Position numbers and translations under genes: made by a program. From assembly GCA_946902875.1 (NCBI GenBank), contig OX336345.1:16337395-16401394 (forward strand): a DNA stretch of 64,000 bases, given 5' to 3'. The stretch is from Nematopogon swammerdamellus. Taxonomy: Eukaryota > Arthropoda > Insecta > Lepidoptera > Adelidae. Shown here in pieces: positions 11,901 through 22,080 of the stretch (position 1 is its first letter; each line of letters begins with the position of its first letter). The notes under the pieces are model-generated. The model saw only the letters and a program-made list of their open reading frames with translations. It was not told the origin of the DNA and did not search any database.

Positions 11901-13560
11901 CCGTTGTCTTTTATGGAAGTACGAGTACAGACAGATACACGAATGTTAGTGGAATGAGGAGAAAATTAGCAAGTCTACTTTTAAAATGCCTCCGATATCG
12001 GGGATCGCTTCCCATCAATATATTTTAATGGCAAAATTTTCGAACGTGCCGAATTTTGAGCGGAGCTCACCGGCGGCGGCGATCGTTGTTTCGTCGGGTT
12101 TCATCGTGGAATAGAATGGAAGATATTGAGTGAGATAAAGCCAACGCCGCAGCGGTAATGGTTTTCCATTATTTTGTTTGCACCGACGACGATGAGGAAA
12201 GTTTGGAGCGGATCCGCGGCGGGGCCGCTGCGGCTCCGAGCTTCGAACGCTGCTCCCAAAACATTCAAGTCGTTCATTTGTTAATGGATTTTGCTTGCTT
12301 TATGTTGGCTCCATTTCCTTTCTGAAGGATGATTCGAATAATTGCGGTCATAAATTATGACTACCTAGATGAAGATGGATGATTGTACAGGAGCAGAATG
12401 AGCAGCACGATTGTGCTTGCAGATTCGGATGCCGGTGTCTTGTTCGTCACCCTGTTCGTCGTGAAGTGCGAAAAGGGTTAATTCGATTCGTAATCACTCC
12501 GGCCGTGTCACGAACTAGATCGATTGCAGAGCAGACAGATGCAATTATTGTGGCTTACGATTTTAAGCTACGAGACACATACTAAGATTGAGTTTCTCTG
12601 TCAACATTTAAATATTTAATTGTATATGTGTCATACAAAATATCTACCACCAGAAGGGAATATTTTGTTGAAGAGGCTAAACAAAAATGGACGTAGGTCG
12701 TAGAGGGTATACGTGCAATATTTATCCAGCCAATGAGTTCATGAATTCGAAGCGAGGATGAAGTAGAAGCCAGTAAAAGCTTTTTAGCGTTGCATCGCTT
12801 GAAGGATATATTGTAAAGTTGAATGGAAAGCGGAAAGCGGGAGGATGTGCCGCAATGTTTATGTATGAAGGGTTTATCTTATCGACGAGATAACACGGTG
12901 GCGGCGATGGTCGATAATCGCCCAACGAGCCTCCGATATTACCCGATTGAAATTTGGCGCAGTCCCGCAGACGATATATGTATAGCATTTCTTGATATAC
13001 AGGCTTTCTTTATGAATTTCGTCGATTACTAGCAGGAACGTTCTTTTACCGTAGGTTGAGTTTCTTCCTGATGCCACCATATAAATCGTATATTCTTATC
13101 TTATTTAACTAATTCCTTTATGATATGGTACATCTGCACAGTATTTTCGCCCCATACAGTGTTGAGCTTCGTGACTGTGGTACTTGATTTTCTTATGTTA
13201 TATACAGGTTGGCCAAACATGAGATTTAGTACTTTTGTAAAACTTGCAATAGCCTGGATCCAATCTAGGATCGAACGTGACCACTAAGAAGAAACTCTTG
13301 AGCCTAAATTCTGACATGCTACTCACGTATAGGGTCAGGCGTTGGATCGCAGGCAATCGTCCAAATATTTCCTAAAGTTCCTACAGAAGTACAGAACGGT
13401 CTGGCCTAGCGCTGCGACTTTACACTGCGTATGTTTCCTTGTTTTTTTATAAATTTAGGATAAATTAGATTAAAGTCAAGTATGTATGATGTGCTTCACT
13501 ATAAATTGGTCTCAGTAGGTAATTTTCATAAGACGGCTTCCAACGCTCGTCAGTCAACGT
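8961..13560. other. Long stretch without a recognisable gene
   Basis: About 4.6 kb with no known repeat signature and no supported gene. Open frames at 9246-9467 (plus, 73 codons, Lys-rich), 10479-10670 and 10776-11096 (GC-rich, overlapping others on both strands) have no domain, no initiator context and no convincing splice partners. GC content rises near 10.4-11.1 and 12.0-12.3 kb, which could mark unannotated exons or regulatory DNA, but nothing supports either. Confidence 0.3.
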
Positions 13561-13987
13561 GTATGCGGCGGGTGGCCGAGTGGTCTGAGCATTGGCTTCT
13601 CATGCCAGAGGTCCGAGGTTCGAATCCGGTCGTCGGCGTGTACCAATGAGTTTTTTCTGACGAAACAATTTACGTGCATACCTACACCTGCTGCTTCACC
13701 GTTCGGAACCGGTGTAAAACTGTAGGTCTCTTCCCTTGCCCCTTACTAGGTGGTAGGCGCAAATTGCAGCCGACTGGGTTGGTACCACCGTACTGGATGT
13801 AAGATGGCCGTATAGCAGCCTCGGCTGTGTTCTCCTCTAGTCCAGTATAGCCAGCAATCCAGGGAAGTCTCCGGTATGGCACCTACCTTCTCGGAGGTGA
13901 TGTTGGCTGGTCGGAGCAAAGCGCATGCTCCGACCAGCCACCGCATGCACCGGGTCAGCCACCCATAGGGGCTTATAAAAAAAAAAT
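13561..13987 (+). mobile_element. tRNA-like-headed SINE with diverged body A
   Basis: The head holds a good pol III A box (tggccgagtgg, about 13573) and a perfect B box (ggttcgaatcc, about 13617), with an anticodon-like arm ttggc-ttctcat-gccag between. The T stem pairs poorly, so it is tRNA-derived and not a working tRNA. The downstream part reads cggaaccggtgtaaaactgtagg, ttactaggtggtagg and gggttggtaccaccg, matching body A of the 5S-headed SINEs. It then diverges (a 22-bp inverted repeat around gctggtcggagc) and ends in a poly-A run at about 13978. Confidence 0.8.
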
Positions 13988-14468
13988 GCTATGCGTGCAC
14001 TGCTGGAAACCTCCAATGTTTCTACTCCTCCTTGTGACCGACGTAATGAGTAGGGTTATGGATATATAAGATACAGTAGATATTAAAATTTTAAATGTAA
14101 TGAAATTCAAGTTACGACTATTATACCTATATGATGCATAAATAATTGTAATAGAATATTAAAATTGCAGAACATTGTTTCTGAGCCATAAATGTCCCTT
14201 GTATGTAATAGGATGAGCCAATAAATAAGGTCGGACTCTGATCTGTGGTCGGAACCAATAATAGTTGTTCAGAATTAAAAAGTGCAAAATAAAAAAACAA
14301 AATTAAAACTAAACATTTTCAAAACCCGACTGCCAATAAAAATGAAGGAAACAAGGAATACCAGTAGAAAATGCTGTATGTAGTCGGGTTCGTAGAAACA
14401 TTCGATCGAATAGACGAGGAGACCGGCTACAGCATTTTCAACTGCGCTTTTCTTGTTATTTCCGTCAT
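13988..14468. other. AT-rich intergenic
   Basis: Nothing recognised. Two copies of an aacccgac / gtcgggtt word near 14320-14390 may be ends of a decayed element. Confidence 0.3.
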
Positions 14469-14637
14469 TTTTAGGTTTCCGTATCCCGTACGGAAGCCTA
14501 TTACTACATAAGCCTACGCCGTCTGTCTGTCTGTCTGTCCTACAGCTGTATTTTTGGAACCCTAATAGGTAGCCGGCAAAAATTTTTTTCTGGTGCGGAA
14601 ACCTAGTTGCTCGAGTGCGACTCGCACTTGGCCGGTT
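14469..14637 (+). repeat. Lepidopteran GGGTTCCGTA...CTTGGCCGG element, internally deleted copy
   Basis: It starts ttttaggtttccgtatcccgtacggaagcctattac, contains (GTCT)n, and ends gagtgcgactcgcacttggccgg. Other copies are at 19861-22260 (interrupted), 37245-38827 (interrupted), 49387-49945, 61955-62332 and a fragment at 46690-46858. It is abundant, non-coding and of uncertain class. The gtacggaaccct word near the 3' end partly mirrors the start. Confidence 0.75.
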
Positions 14638-15635
14638 TGAACATTTTAATTAACCCTATTTTATACCCCTTTTACATTCTTTTAAATGATTTGCTGATAC
14701 TCAATAAGAGCGTGTCATCTGGCTAATGTGATGAATGGATAAAACGTCGTGAGACGGGCGAGGTGCGTATGAATTATGTAAATACAGCGCGGCGGCGCTC
14801 CTACCTCCCTCGTATATTTTGATTTGATTAGCTCCGAGATGAGTCACGCACGCGCGCATGGACAGTGTCGCGCGACACGCGGGGCAGGCAACGGCGAGCG
14901 ATGGCAGAACATGTGAGCACTCGACACTCGTACCTAATACAGAATACTGCCTATACACACACACACGCACACGAACGAACTGTTGAACACGGATGAGAAT
15001 AATGGCTAGATGGGCGATGAAGCATCTGCCTGCCGCGGCGGCGCACTATGGTTTATGGGCGGAAATAATTCAAATTTACAAAATTGAATACACGATATCT
15101 GCTATAGCATTTTCATATAGTCAGATAACTAGTGCTTACTGAACAGTATTAATTTTATTTTTAAACTCTTTACACATTGCAGGATAAACGCTCAAAGTTG
15201 CTCAATTTATTTGCAGCGTTATTTAAGATTTATGATCAATAAGAATTTAATTTTTTGTACATCTTATTAATTATTACACAAATACTTTTATTATTTATTA
15301 TTAAGTGCCTAAGCATTATCTTCCTCAAAATATAAAAAAAAAATTTAATCATGAATTCTCCTCCTTCAAAATAAATCTCAAATATATCCCCAAAAAATGT
15401 GAAATAAAATACAAACTCCTAGAGCTACAAGTTTAGCTACATTTGCCTACGTGCTCGGATGCATATTAAAATATACTCTATACCTTCGTCGATCAGATCT
15501 ATAAGTTTCAGCTGCTACTTTTTTGCACTTTGGGAGTAATCGCACTTTGAATGCACCAGGTAAGTGATTAGTGAAACTGCGCGCAATCATTAGCGCACAT
15601 TAGTACCTAATTAACGTCGCTTTATGAATGGATGT
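14638..15635. other. Intergenic, no gene recognised
   Basis: A GC-richer patch at 14740-14960 carries a minus-strand open frame of 89 codons with no domain. The remainder is AT-rich. Confidence 0.3.
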
Positions 15636-15956
15636 ACAATGTGGGGCCGGTACTTTAAAAAAATAGCCCCACTGCATCTCTCCCCGTGTATGTCGTAAAA
15701 GGTGACTAAGGGATATGACTCTCTTCTTATATTACTAGGTGGTAGGGTTTAACCCGCCCGGGTTGGTACCACCGCACTGAATGAAAGGTCGGTCGAAACG
15801 GCTATGTAAATAGTTTGTGTTTTCCGTCCAGTTCAGTGTAGCCGGCACTACCGAGGGGAGGCACTGACGTGGCACCAAGTTCACCCGGTGTTATAAGCTG
15901 ACATCATGGATGCTGTAGGTGATGTAAGCCAACCGTGTCAGTTTCCATAAAAAAAA
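15636..15956 (+). mobile_element. SINE-like retroposon, head X + body A, copy 2
   Basis: Nearly identical to the copies at 1482 and 20867. The 9-bp word aatggatgt flanks it exactly (15627-15635 and 15955-15963), and an A run precedes the right copy. A short duplication with a 3' A tail is the mark of LINE-mediated retroposition. Confidence 0.88.
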
Positions 15957-16012
15957 TGGATGTTGCTAATCTCATTTGAGGTTTCCCCTTCTCATTACAT
16001 TAATCTTTCCAG

Positions 16013-16403
16013 CTTGTAAACATCTCCTTCACGAAATGGATAGTGTCGCGATCCCCTACTCTGTTTTGTGCAGTGAACTAATCAAGTGTGATCGTGATTT
16101 TCAAAAACTACGACTTTACTTCCAAAATACGTACCCAACTCTAAATGAATCTCAAATTGAAACAGTGGTGAGTGCAGTGCAGAAACGTTTTGTGGCTCAA
16201 TTCAATCAAAGGTGGAACTCAGTATGCAGAACTACAAACGCTATCGGCTTCTTCATTCCAGGAAGTGCAGCAGAATTGCGACTAATGAAGATGTGATGAA
16301 CATGATCCTCTTGTCCTCTGATCCTCTAATAACGAGTCTAAGGCCAAAACCAAAGAAGAAAATTCTACCTATTAGCGACGAAGCCAAACAGCTAATTGTT
16401 TGA
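16013..16403 (+). pseudogene. Frameshifted coding fragment of unknown family
   Basis: A splice-acceptor-like tract (ttaatctttccag) precedes an open frame reading HEMDSVAIPYSVLCSELIKC and continuing to FNQRW near 16215. The signal then appears to move to another frame reading QNYKRYRLLHSRKCSRI, continuing to KPKKKILPISDEAKQLIV and a stop at 16401-16403. The two halves overlap at 16209-16230, where a single indel would join them. An N-terminal acidic/hydrophobic part and a Lys-rich C-terminal tail can be seen. I do not recognise the family. The RW...NYKR pattern recalls proteins carried by insect transposons, but that is only an impression. It could also be two exons of a real gene. Confidence 0.4.
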
Positions 16404-17550
16404 ATTTAAATTCCTTTTTATGCATTACTTTACACTTTTCTATGACTTTTTGATTTGACAAGGCCTCAATTGAGGCCGCTTGATAATATTTAAGGAGTTG
16501 GTGTTCTTATTATTATCACAATTTCCTGCAAATATATTGAGCGGAATTAATTACTAAACCTGCAAATCGTTACTTAATTTTTTTTATGACTTGTTCTGAA
16601 AATTGCCAAATTATATTTTGATAATCAATATGTTTATAAATTACGAAACCAGCAAAAAAAAAATTATCGAAATATGTTAAGTATTTTAGAAGTTACTGGA
16701 TTATTTCCGCAGCCCCATACAACTTGAACCAGTGTGCGCCGCGGCGTTCGCTTTAGAGGATGCCGACATGTTTGCGGGGTTTCATTGCCTGTAGATGTCG
16801 ACGTGATTTAGCTGATGCGCATTGCTATAAGTTGATAGTCAACATTTTGCCGGCCACCGAACTAAATACTGGAAGTGGCATAGCGCGATGAAACTTGTTA
16901 ATAAATGTGCGTGCCTTCATGAATACTTCAAACGATCGCATTACAAGCCATCTCATGCTATGAATGCGCGAATGGTCCTCACTCGCTTATTGTCCGCAAC
17001 ATAAGACGATAAGGTTAGCCATATTATATAGATACAAGCATCAGTTATTTTGAAAGGAGCTTATAAGCTCCTTTGGTCGACTACGTGTTTTTTCGGGCGT
17101 AATGTAATGTATTAGCAAAGCTCATCATTTACATTGGCGGCACCGTGTTTCCAAATTCCCATACAAAGCTTTCTTAATGGTTCATCTAGCCATTACTGCT
17201 CTGATCTATGGTATTGACCGACCGACATGCATGCTCGCGGGCCGCGGCCGTGATTGTGGGCGGAAGGAAGGTCGCGTACTACCTAAATGTGTGTATGTAC
17301 ATTCATTCATATCGTGCGTCAGTTCCTAAATGTCTCCGGTCAGGACTGCATGCGTTGAGAACACAGAGCAAGAAAACGCCGCCGCCGCCGGCTGGGGAAG
17401 ACGGCCACGGATCGCTGCTCTGTGGTGGAGATATTGTTTATAGATGCACTGTATCGTGTTCAAACTTCAAAGTAAAAGCTAAAAGTTCGCGCATGTGCGC
17501 AGCGTTAAACATTATGAGAGTGGAAGAGGCGCAGAGGTAGGTATGTCAGG
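16404..17550. other. Intergenic, no gene recognised
   Basis: AT-rich to 16.7 kb, then mixed. The word aacattatgagagtggaagaggc at about 17508-17530 matches the 3' coding part of the LINE at 18085-18400, so a small LINE shard ends this stretch. Confidence 0.35.
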
Positions 17551-17809
17551 ACAGGCCGTATATTCAAAGGATTCAGTCCGTATCGTTCCACTTTTGGACA
17601 TACGCCTCTTCCAAGGCACGCCACCACTTCTTTCTTCCGCTCTTCTCATCCATCCACTCCCGGTTACCTTTTTTAGGTCGTCTGTCCACAAGGTCTGTCC
17701 ACCTAGCCGGGGGGCGTCCCGCGCTACGTCTGCTTGTAGGTACAGTTCCCGGCAGCAAATAATTCGTGACGAGCTTTAGAAAGAGACGTTCAGGTCGTCC
17801 CTGTCGCAC
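17551..17809 (-). pseudogene. RTE-like LINE ORF 3' end, minus copy
   Basis: The minus strand reads LLPGTVPTSRRSAGRPPARW, then TDLVDRRPKKGNREWMDEKS and GRKKWWRALEEAYVQKWN before the stop. The GRPP.RW.D ... WM ... W..L.EAYVQ pattern is the C-terminal tail typical of lepidopteran RTE-clade reverse transcriptases. Only the tail is present. A plus-strand copy of the same segment lies at 18586-18782, so the two form a large inverted repeat. Confidence 0.8.
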
Positions 17810-17898
17810 GAAATCGCACGTCTCTGTACGACGGACGAAGCTCTACAATTGAATTGTCTCTTTCTAAAGCTCAACACTATTTGCTGCCTGGAACTGTA
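17741..17898. repeat. Fold-back palindrome tacagttcc...ggaactgta
   Basis: The arms tacagttcccggcagcaaat and atttgctgcctggaactgta, plus inner arms gctttagaaagagac and gtctctttctaaagc, are reverse complements. The left arm overlaps the RTE coding frame (LLPGTVPTS). It is therefore either an inverted duplication of LINE sequence or a TA-flanked MITE. The sequence alone does not decide. Confidence 0.7.
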
Positions 17899-18075
17899 GC
17901 TAAGGGATAAGGGCAAGATGTCGCGCTAAAGGGCGAAAGGATAGCCACCTCTCACCTTGGCGTGGTCCTTCCACCTTGTCATGCAGCAGGTGCGTCTTCG
18001 TGCCTCACTTGCTGCTTGATAGTTATCTTGTCCGTATACTGTGCTAAACGTGGTGGTCGGTGTTGTGCTTTCATT
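17899..18075 (+). mobile_element. SINE-like element, body B, left part
   Basis: It reads taagggataagggcaagatg, ccacctctcaccttggcgtgg and ggtggtcggtgttgtgctttc, matching the body B copies at 42036-42320 and (reversed) 22470-22797. The remaining end (accgattactctgcttaccctgattgtcggg) reappears at about 18518-18555, so the LINE segment at 18085-18400 interrupts it. Confidence 0.7.
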
Positions 18076-18084
18076 TACCAGAGT

Positions 18085-18400
18085 ACTTATGGGAGTGAAA
18101 GTTGGGTATGGCAGGCGAAGCATGAGAGCAGGATAAATGATGTCGAAATGCGCGCGTTGAGAGGAGTATGTGTGGAATAGGAGGAGTATGTGTGTCTGTA
18201 GAATGGATGATAAGAGACTAATGAAAGAAATCTATGGAGCGAATCTTAGTGGAAGAGTCGGGAAGGGTCGCCCTAGACGCACGTACCTGGACCAGATCGG
18301 GCATGTGCTCAAAAAGGGTCAGGTGCTTAGTACCCGTAACCGACGAGCATGTATGAAGAACATTATGAGAGTGGAAGAGGCGGCAAAAGTGTGTCAGCAT
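18085..18400 (+). pseudogene. LINE reverse-transcriptase C-terminal fragment
   Basis: Translation gives YGSESWVWQAKHESRINDVE followed by [10 protein letters not shown]. After a frame change and deletion it reads [20 protein letters not shown], then [16 protein letters not shown] and [18 protein letters not shown]. These blocks are the familiar 3' end of a lepidopteran non-LTR retrotransposon RT protein. The catalytic RT core is absent. The same protein end, in reverse, is at 41056-41475. Exact clade not decided. Confidence 0.8.
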
Positions 18401-18509
18401 CGTGGTGCGTGGGGGTTGGGTTGTTTGCGTGGGTTGGGTCTGTTGTCTTTGCCTGCCCCACTGGGAGGCAGGCAGGCGTGACGTTATGTATGTGTATGTA
18501 TGTATGAAC

Positions 18510-18585
18510 TTATAGCAGAACACCGATTACTCTGCTTACCCTGATTGTCGGGATACAAAAGCGTGAGTTATGTATGTAACTGTAG
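18510..18585 (+). mobile_element. SINE-like element, body B, right part
   Basis: The segment tagcagaacaccgattactc followed by tgcttaccctgattgtcggg is the 3' end of body B, continued by a (TATG)-like tail. It completes the copy begun at 17899 across the LINE insertion. Confidence 0.6.
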
Positions 18586-18782
18586 CTACAAGCAGACGTA
18601 GCGCGGGACGCACGCCCCCCGGCTAGGTGGACAGACCTTGTGGACAGACGACCTAAAAAAGGTAGCCGGGAGTGGATGGATGAGAAGAGCGGAAGACGTG
18701 ACGGGGCGTGTCTTGGGAGAGGCCTATGTCCAGCAGTGAAACGATACGGACTGATGGTGAATCCTTTGAATAGACGGCCTGG
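18586..18782 (+). pseudogene. RTE-like LINE ORF 3' end, plus copy
   Basis: It matches the minus copy at 17551-17745 base for base over long stretches (ctacaagcagacgtagcgcg, gtggatggatgagaagagcg, gaatcctttgaata). It differs by frameshifts: it reads VDRRPKKGSREWMDEKSGRR, then GRGLCPAVKRYG, the common end of this ORF in another frame. It is inverted relative to the other copy, about 0.8 kb apart. Confidence 0.78.
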
Positions 18783-19411
18783 GAATACTCGTCATTCATT
18801 ACGCCATCACAACACGAGTCACCGCGATTATCGGATCATCTCGTCACGTGTCGTGTCGTGTCGGCGGCGGCGGCGGCGCTCGACCGACCGAGAGAGCCCT
18901 TGTCTGGTCGTGTGAAGGGCGCGCCGTCGTCGCCTCCGCCGTGTCGTTGCGAGTGACGAGTTGACGACTGGCGATAGAGTAGCGTGGACAACGACGGCTA
19001 ATCCAGCTAAAATACTCAATAGATAGCAAGGTTGCCCGTGGTGGACGGAAACTGACTATAGCTAGATGGCGGCTATAAGGAAAAATTTACATTATAACCT
19101 AAAATGTTTTCACTTTTGATTGAAGCTGCCAGTGTACTCCATACATTGATAGCGAAGACCAGACGACCGAACCGTTCTTTCCGTCCTTGGAGTTATCACG
19201 TCGGTCGCGTGACTCGGTGCGCGCTTCCGGACCCGCCCCGCGGCCCGCGCCGTGTGAGTGCCCCATAATGTCTAGCTGTTGTGTAAGGAGATGTCGGTCG
19301 GGTTGGTGAAAACTCAAGAGAGCTATATGTGTTATATGTATACGTTCATCCTGCCTACAAATTTGCCCCCAAGTACAGTCTCGGGTCCTCGTGAATCGGC
19401 ACCTGTCAGTC
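18783..19411. other. Intergenic with CGG/CGT-rich patch
   Basis: Positions 18845-18880 hold (gtcgt)n and (cgg)n runs. The long minus-strand frame at 19099-19650 overlaps a repeat (19412-19523) and has no recognisable domain, so it is not called. Confidence 0.35.
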
Positions 19412-19523
19412 AGGCCGGCATGATATTCGCAACCCCCGCATACGACCAAATGTCCATGGGCGTCCTTAGACACCTTATGTGTGGCTCGCTCGACGCCACA
19501 TGTCGCGCTTTCTATAAAAAAAG
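19412..19523 (+). repeat. SINE-like 3' end, copy 1
   Basis: About 110 bp (caggccggcat.atattcgcaacccccg ... gccacatgtcgcgctttctataaaaaaa) shared with 43597-43707. The A-rich end suggests a retroposon tail. Head not identified. Confidence 0.65.
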
Positions 19524-19947
19524 GTAAAGTGGTGTGAGACACCCGACAGAAGCGTAGCTTCTTACGCTTTGTATATTTAAAATCCAATTTATTAATTAAA
19601 TTTCGATCGAGGTAGCGCCATCTATGCCATATTCCTTTCAACTTGCACAACGGTTCGACTTCAAAAGATTCTCATAGATGACGCTGGACGCGCAGCTAAC
19701 GTTCCTCATTGGAGGGTTGCAATTTCCGTTCATATTTCGGGACGTTTCACTTTTTCTGAATTAGTTCCCTATCCCAAATTTGCGTTAAAAATCTTCGCTT
19801 CAAAATATACAAAAAGTAAACATTTTATCATGTCTCCATACAAGAAACGTGTTTTTTTCAACGGCGTTTAGGATTCTGTATCCATACGAAAGCGTCCGTC
19901 CGTCCAAGGGCTGTATCTCACTTCTCACTAATATCATAAATGTGAAA

Positions 19948-19986
19948 GTATGTTTGTTTGTTTGTTTGTTTGTTTGTTTGTTTGTT
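19948..19986 (+). repeat. (TTTG)n microsatellite
   Basis: About nine tttg units (gtatgtttgtttg...) directly after the 5' edge of the composite insertion. Confidence 0.95.
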
Positions 19987-20069
19987 CCTCTTTCACGCCT
20001 GAACGGCTGGACGGATTTGGACGAAACTTCGTATATGGGTAGTGAATATCCCGGAGTAACATAATTTTT

Positions 20070-20752
20070 AAAAAAAGTGGTCAAGTTCGAGCCGAGCTCG
20101 CGTACAGAGGGTTCCGTACCATAGCGATTTCTGTGAGAACTAGAAGGATTGGGATTTTCGTTTACGTTTTCCTGTAAATTAAGTGTATATCCCATGGTAA
20201 AAATTTTTTTTTTAAAGTGGTCAAGTTCGAGTCGAACTCGCGTACAGAGGGTTCCGTACCATCGCGTTTTCTGTGAGAACTATAAGGATTGGGATTTTCG
20301 TTTACGTTTTCCTGTAAATTAAGTGTATATCCCATGGTAACAATTTTTTTTAAAAGTGGTCAAGTTCGAGTCGAACTCGCGTAAAGAGGGTTCCGTACCA
20401 TCGCATTTTCTGTGAGAACTAGAAGGATTGGGATTTTCGTTTACGTTTTCCTGTAAATTAAGTGTATATCCCATGGTAACAATTTTTTTTTAAAAGTGGT
20501 CAAGTTCGAGTCCAACTCGCGTAAAGAGGGTTCCGTACCATCGCATTTTCTGTGAGAACTAGAAGGATTGGGATTTTCGTTTACGTTTTCCTGTAAATTA
20601 AGTGTATATCCCATGGTAACAATTTTTTTTTTAAAGTGGTCAAGTTCGAGTCGAACTCGCGTAAAGAGGGTTCCGTACCATCGCGTTTTCTGTGAGAACT
20701 AGAAGGATTGGGATTTTCGTTTACGTTTTCCTGTAAATTAAGTGTATATTAC
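20070..20752 (+). repeat. Five-copy tandem array, 139-140 bp period
   Basis: Successive tcaagttcgag words lie at 20081, 20221, 20360, 20500 and 20640. Each unit contains gagggttccgtaccatcgc and tttacgttttcctgtaaatt. The units are the reverse-oriented 3' part of the GGGTTCCGTA...CGACTCGCACTTGG element, which was tandemly amplified here. Copies differ by few bases, so the amplification is recent or homogenised. Confidence 0.93.
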
Positions 20753-20756
20753 AGTA

Positions 20757-21231
20757 AAGGGGGCGTGGGAGGGGAGGGGGGAGGGGGGAAGGGGGATGGG
20801 AAGGGGGAGGGAGAGGGAGAGGGAGAGGGAGAGGGAGAGGGAGAGGGAGAGGGAGAGGGTGAGGGACCGTGTGGGGCCGGTACTTTAAAAGAATAGCCCC
20901 ACTGCATCTCTCCCCGTGTATGTCGTAAAAGGCGACTAAGGGATACGAATCCCTTCTTATATCACTAGGTGGTAGGGTTTAACCCGCCCGGGTTGGTACC
21001 ACCGCACTGAATGAAAGGTCGGCCGAAACGGCTATGTAAATAGTTTGTGTTTTCCGTCCAGTTCAGTGTAGCCGGCACGACCGAAGGGAAGCACTAACGT
21101 GGCACCAAGTTCACCCGGTGTTATGGGCTGACATCACGGATGTTGTAGGTGATGTAGCCAACCGTGTCAGTTTCCATAAAAATAAAAAAGGGAGAGGGAG
21201 AGGGAGAGGGAAAGGGAGAGGGAGAGGGAGA
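20757..21231 (+). repeat. (GGGAGA)n G-rich microsatellite, interrupted by a SINE
   Basis: Positions 20757-20866 and 21190-21231 are nearly pure ggga/gggaga runs, with a SINE copy between. The G-runs are dense enough to form G-quadruplex structures on this strand (inference). Confidence 0.92.
20867..21189 (+). mobile_element. SINE-like retroposon, head X + body A, copy 3
   Basis: Nearly identical to copies 1 and 2 (starts ccgtgtggggccggtac, ends tttccataaaaataaaaaa). The flanking gggaga repeat on both sides shows it landed inside the microsatellite. Confidence 0.88.
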
Positions 21232-21339
21232 AGAAATTCGTATTTCAAAAGAAGAAAGTAAGTAACTGAGGCGTGGCCGAAGGCCGAGCTGTATCCTGGA
21301 AGACGCTAAACTTTCTCGATGACAGTAGGTAAATATGGG

Positions 21340-22080
21340 CGATAGTTACTTACTTTCTTCAAGACGGTTTATAGTCTTCCTGAACGCAGCTCGGCCTTCG
21401 GCCTCGCCCTCAATTACTTAATTTCTTCGAAAAGGTTTATAGTCTTCCTGAATGCGGCTCGGCCTTCGGCCTCGCCGTTAGTTACTTACTTTCATCGAAA
21501 AGGTTTATGGTCTTCCTGAACGCAGATCGGCCTTCGGCCTCGCCCTCTGTTACTTACTTTCTCCGAAAAGGTCATCGTCTTCCTGAACGCAGCTTGGCCT
21601 TCGGCCTCGCCCTCAGTTACGTACTTTCATCAAGAAGGTTTATAGTCTTCCTGAACGCAGCTCGGCCTTCGGCCTCGCCCTCAATTACTTAATTTCTTCG
21701 AAAAGGTTTATAGTCTTCCTGAACGCAGCTCGGCCTTCGGCCTCACCCTTAGTTACTTACTTTCATCGAGAAGGTTTATGGTCTTCCTGAACGCAGCTCG
21801 GCCTTCGGCCTCGCCCTCTGTTACTTACTTTCTTCGAAAAGGTCATCGTCTTCCTGAACGCAGCTCGGCCTTCGGCCTCGCCCTCAGTTACTTACTTTCT
21901 TCAAGAAGGTTTATGGTCTTCCTGTACGCAGCTCGGCCTTCGGCCTCGCCCTCAAATACTGAATTTCTTTGAGTAGTTTTATCGTCTTCCTGAACGCAGC
22001 TCGGCCTTCGGCCTCGCCCTTAGTTACTTACTTTAGTTGAGAAGGTTTATCGTTTACCTTAACGCAGATCGGCCTTAGTT
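21340..22080 (+). repeat. 67-68 bp minisatellite, about 11 units
   Basis: The word gtcttcctgaacgcagctcg recurs at about 21374, 21442, 21509, 21577, 21644, 21712, 21779, 21847, 21915 and 21985, with a decayed unit near 22050. Each unit carries the palindrome-like tcggccttcggcctcgcc and an agttacttactttcttcgaa spacer. The array is bounded by an inverted pair: aaattcgtatttcaaaagaa at 21234 and its near-complement at 22090. Open frames inside simply follow the repeat. Confidence 0.95.

Noticed and set aside
13573..13640. Functional tRNA gene
   Set aside because: Boxes are good but the T stem does not pair, and SINE body and A tail follow.
19099..19650. 183-codon minus-strand open frame
   Set aside because: It overlaps a SINE-like repeat and shows no recognisable domain, so it is a shadow of repeat sequence.
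21340..22080. CRISPR array
   Set aside because: Units are contiguous 67-68 bp repeats with conserved spacers in between, in a eukaryotic setting; it is a minisatellite.
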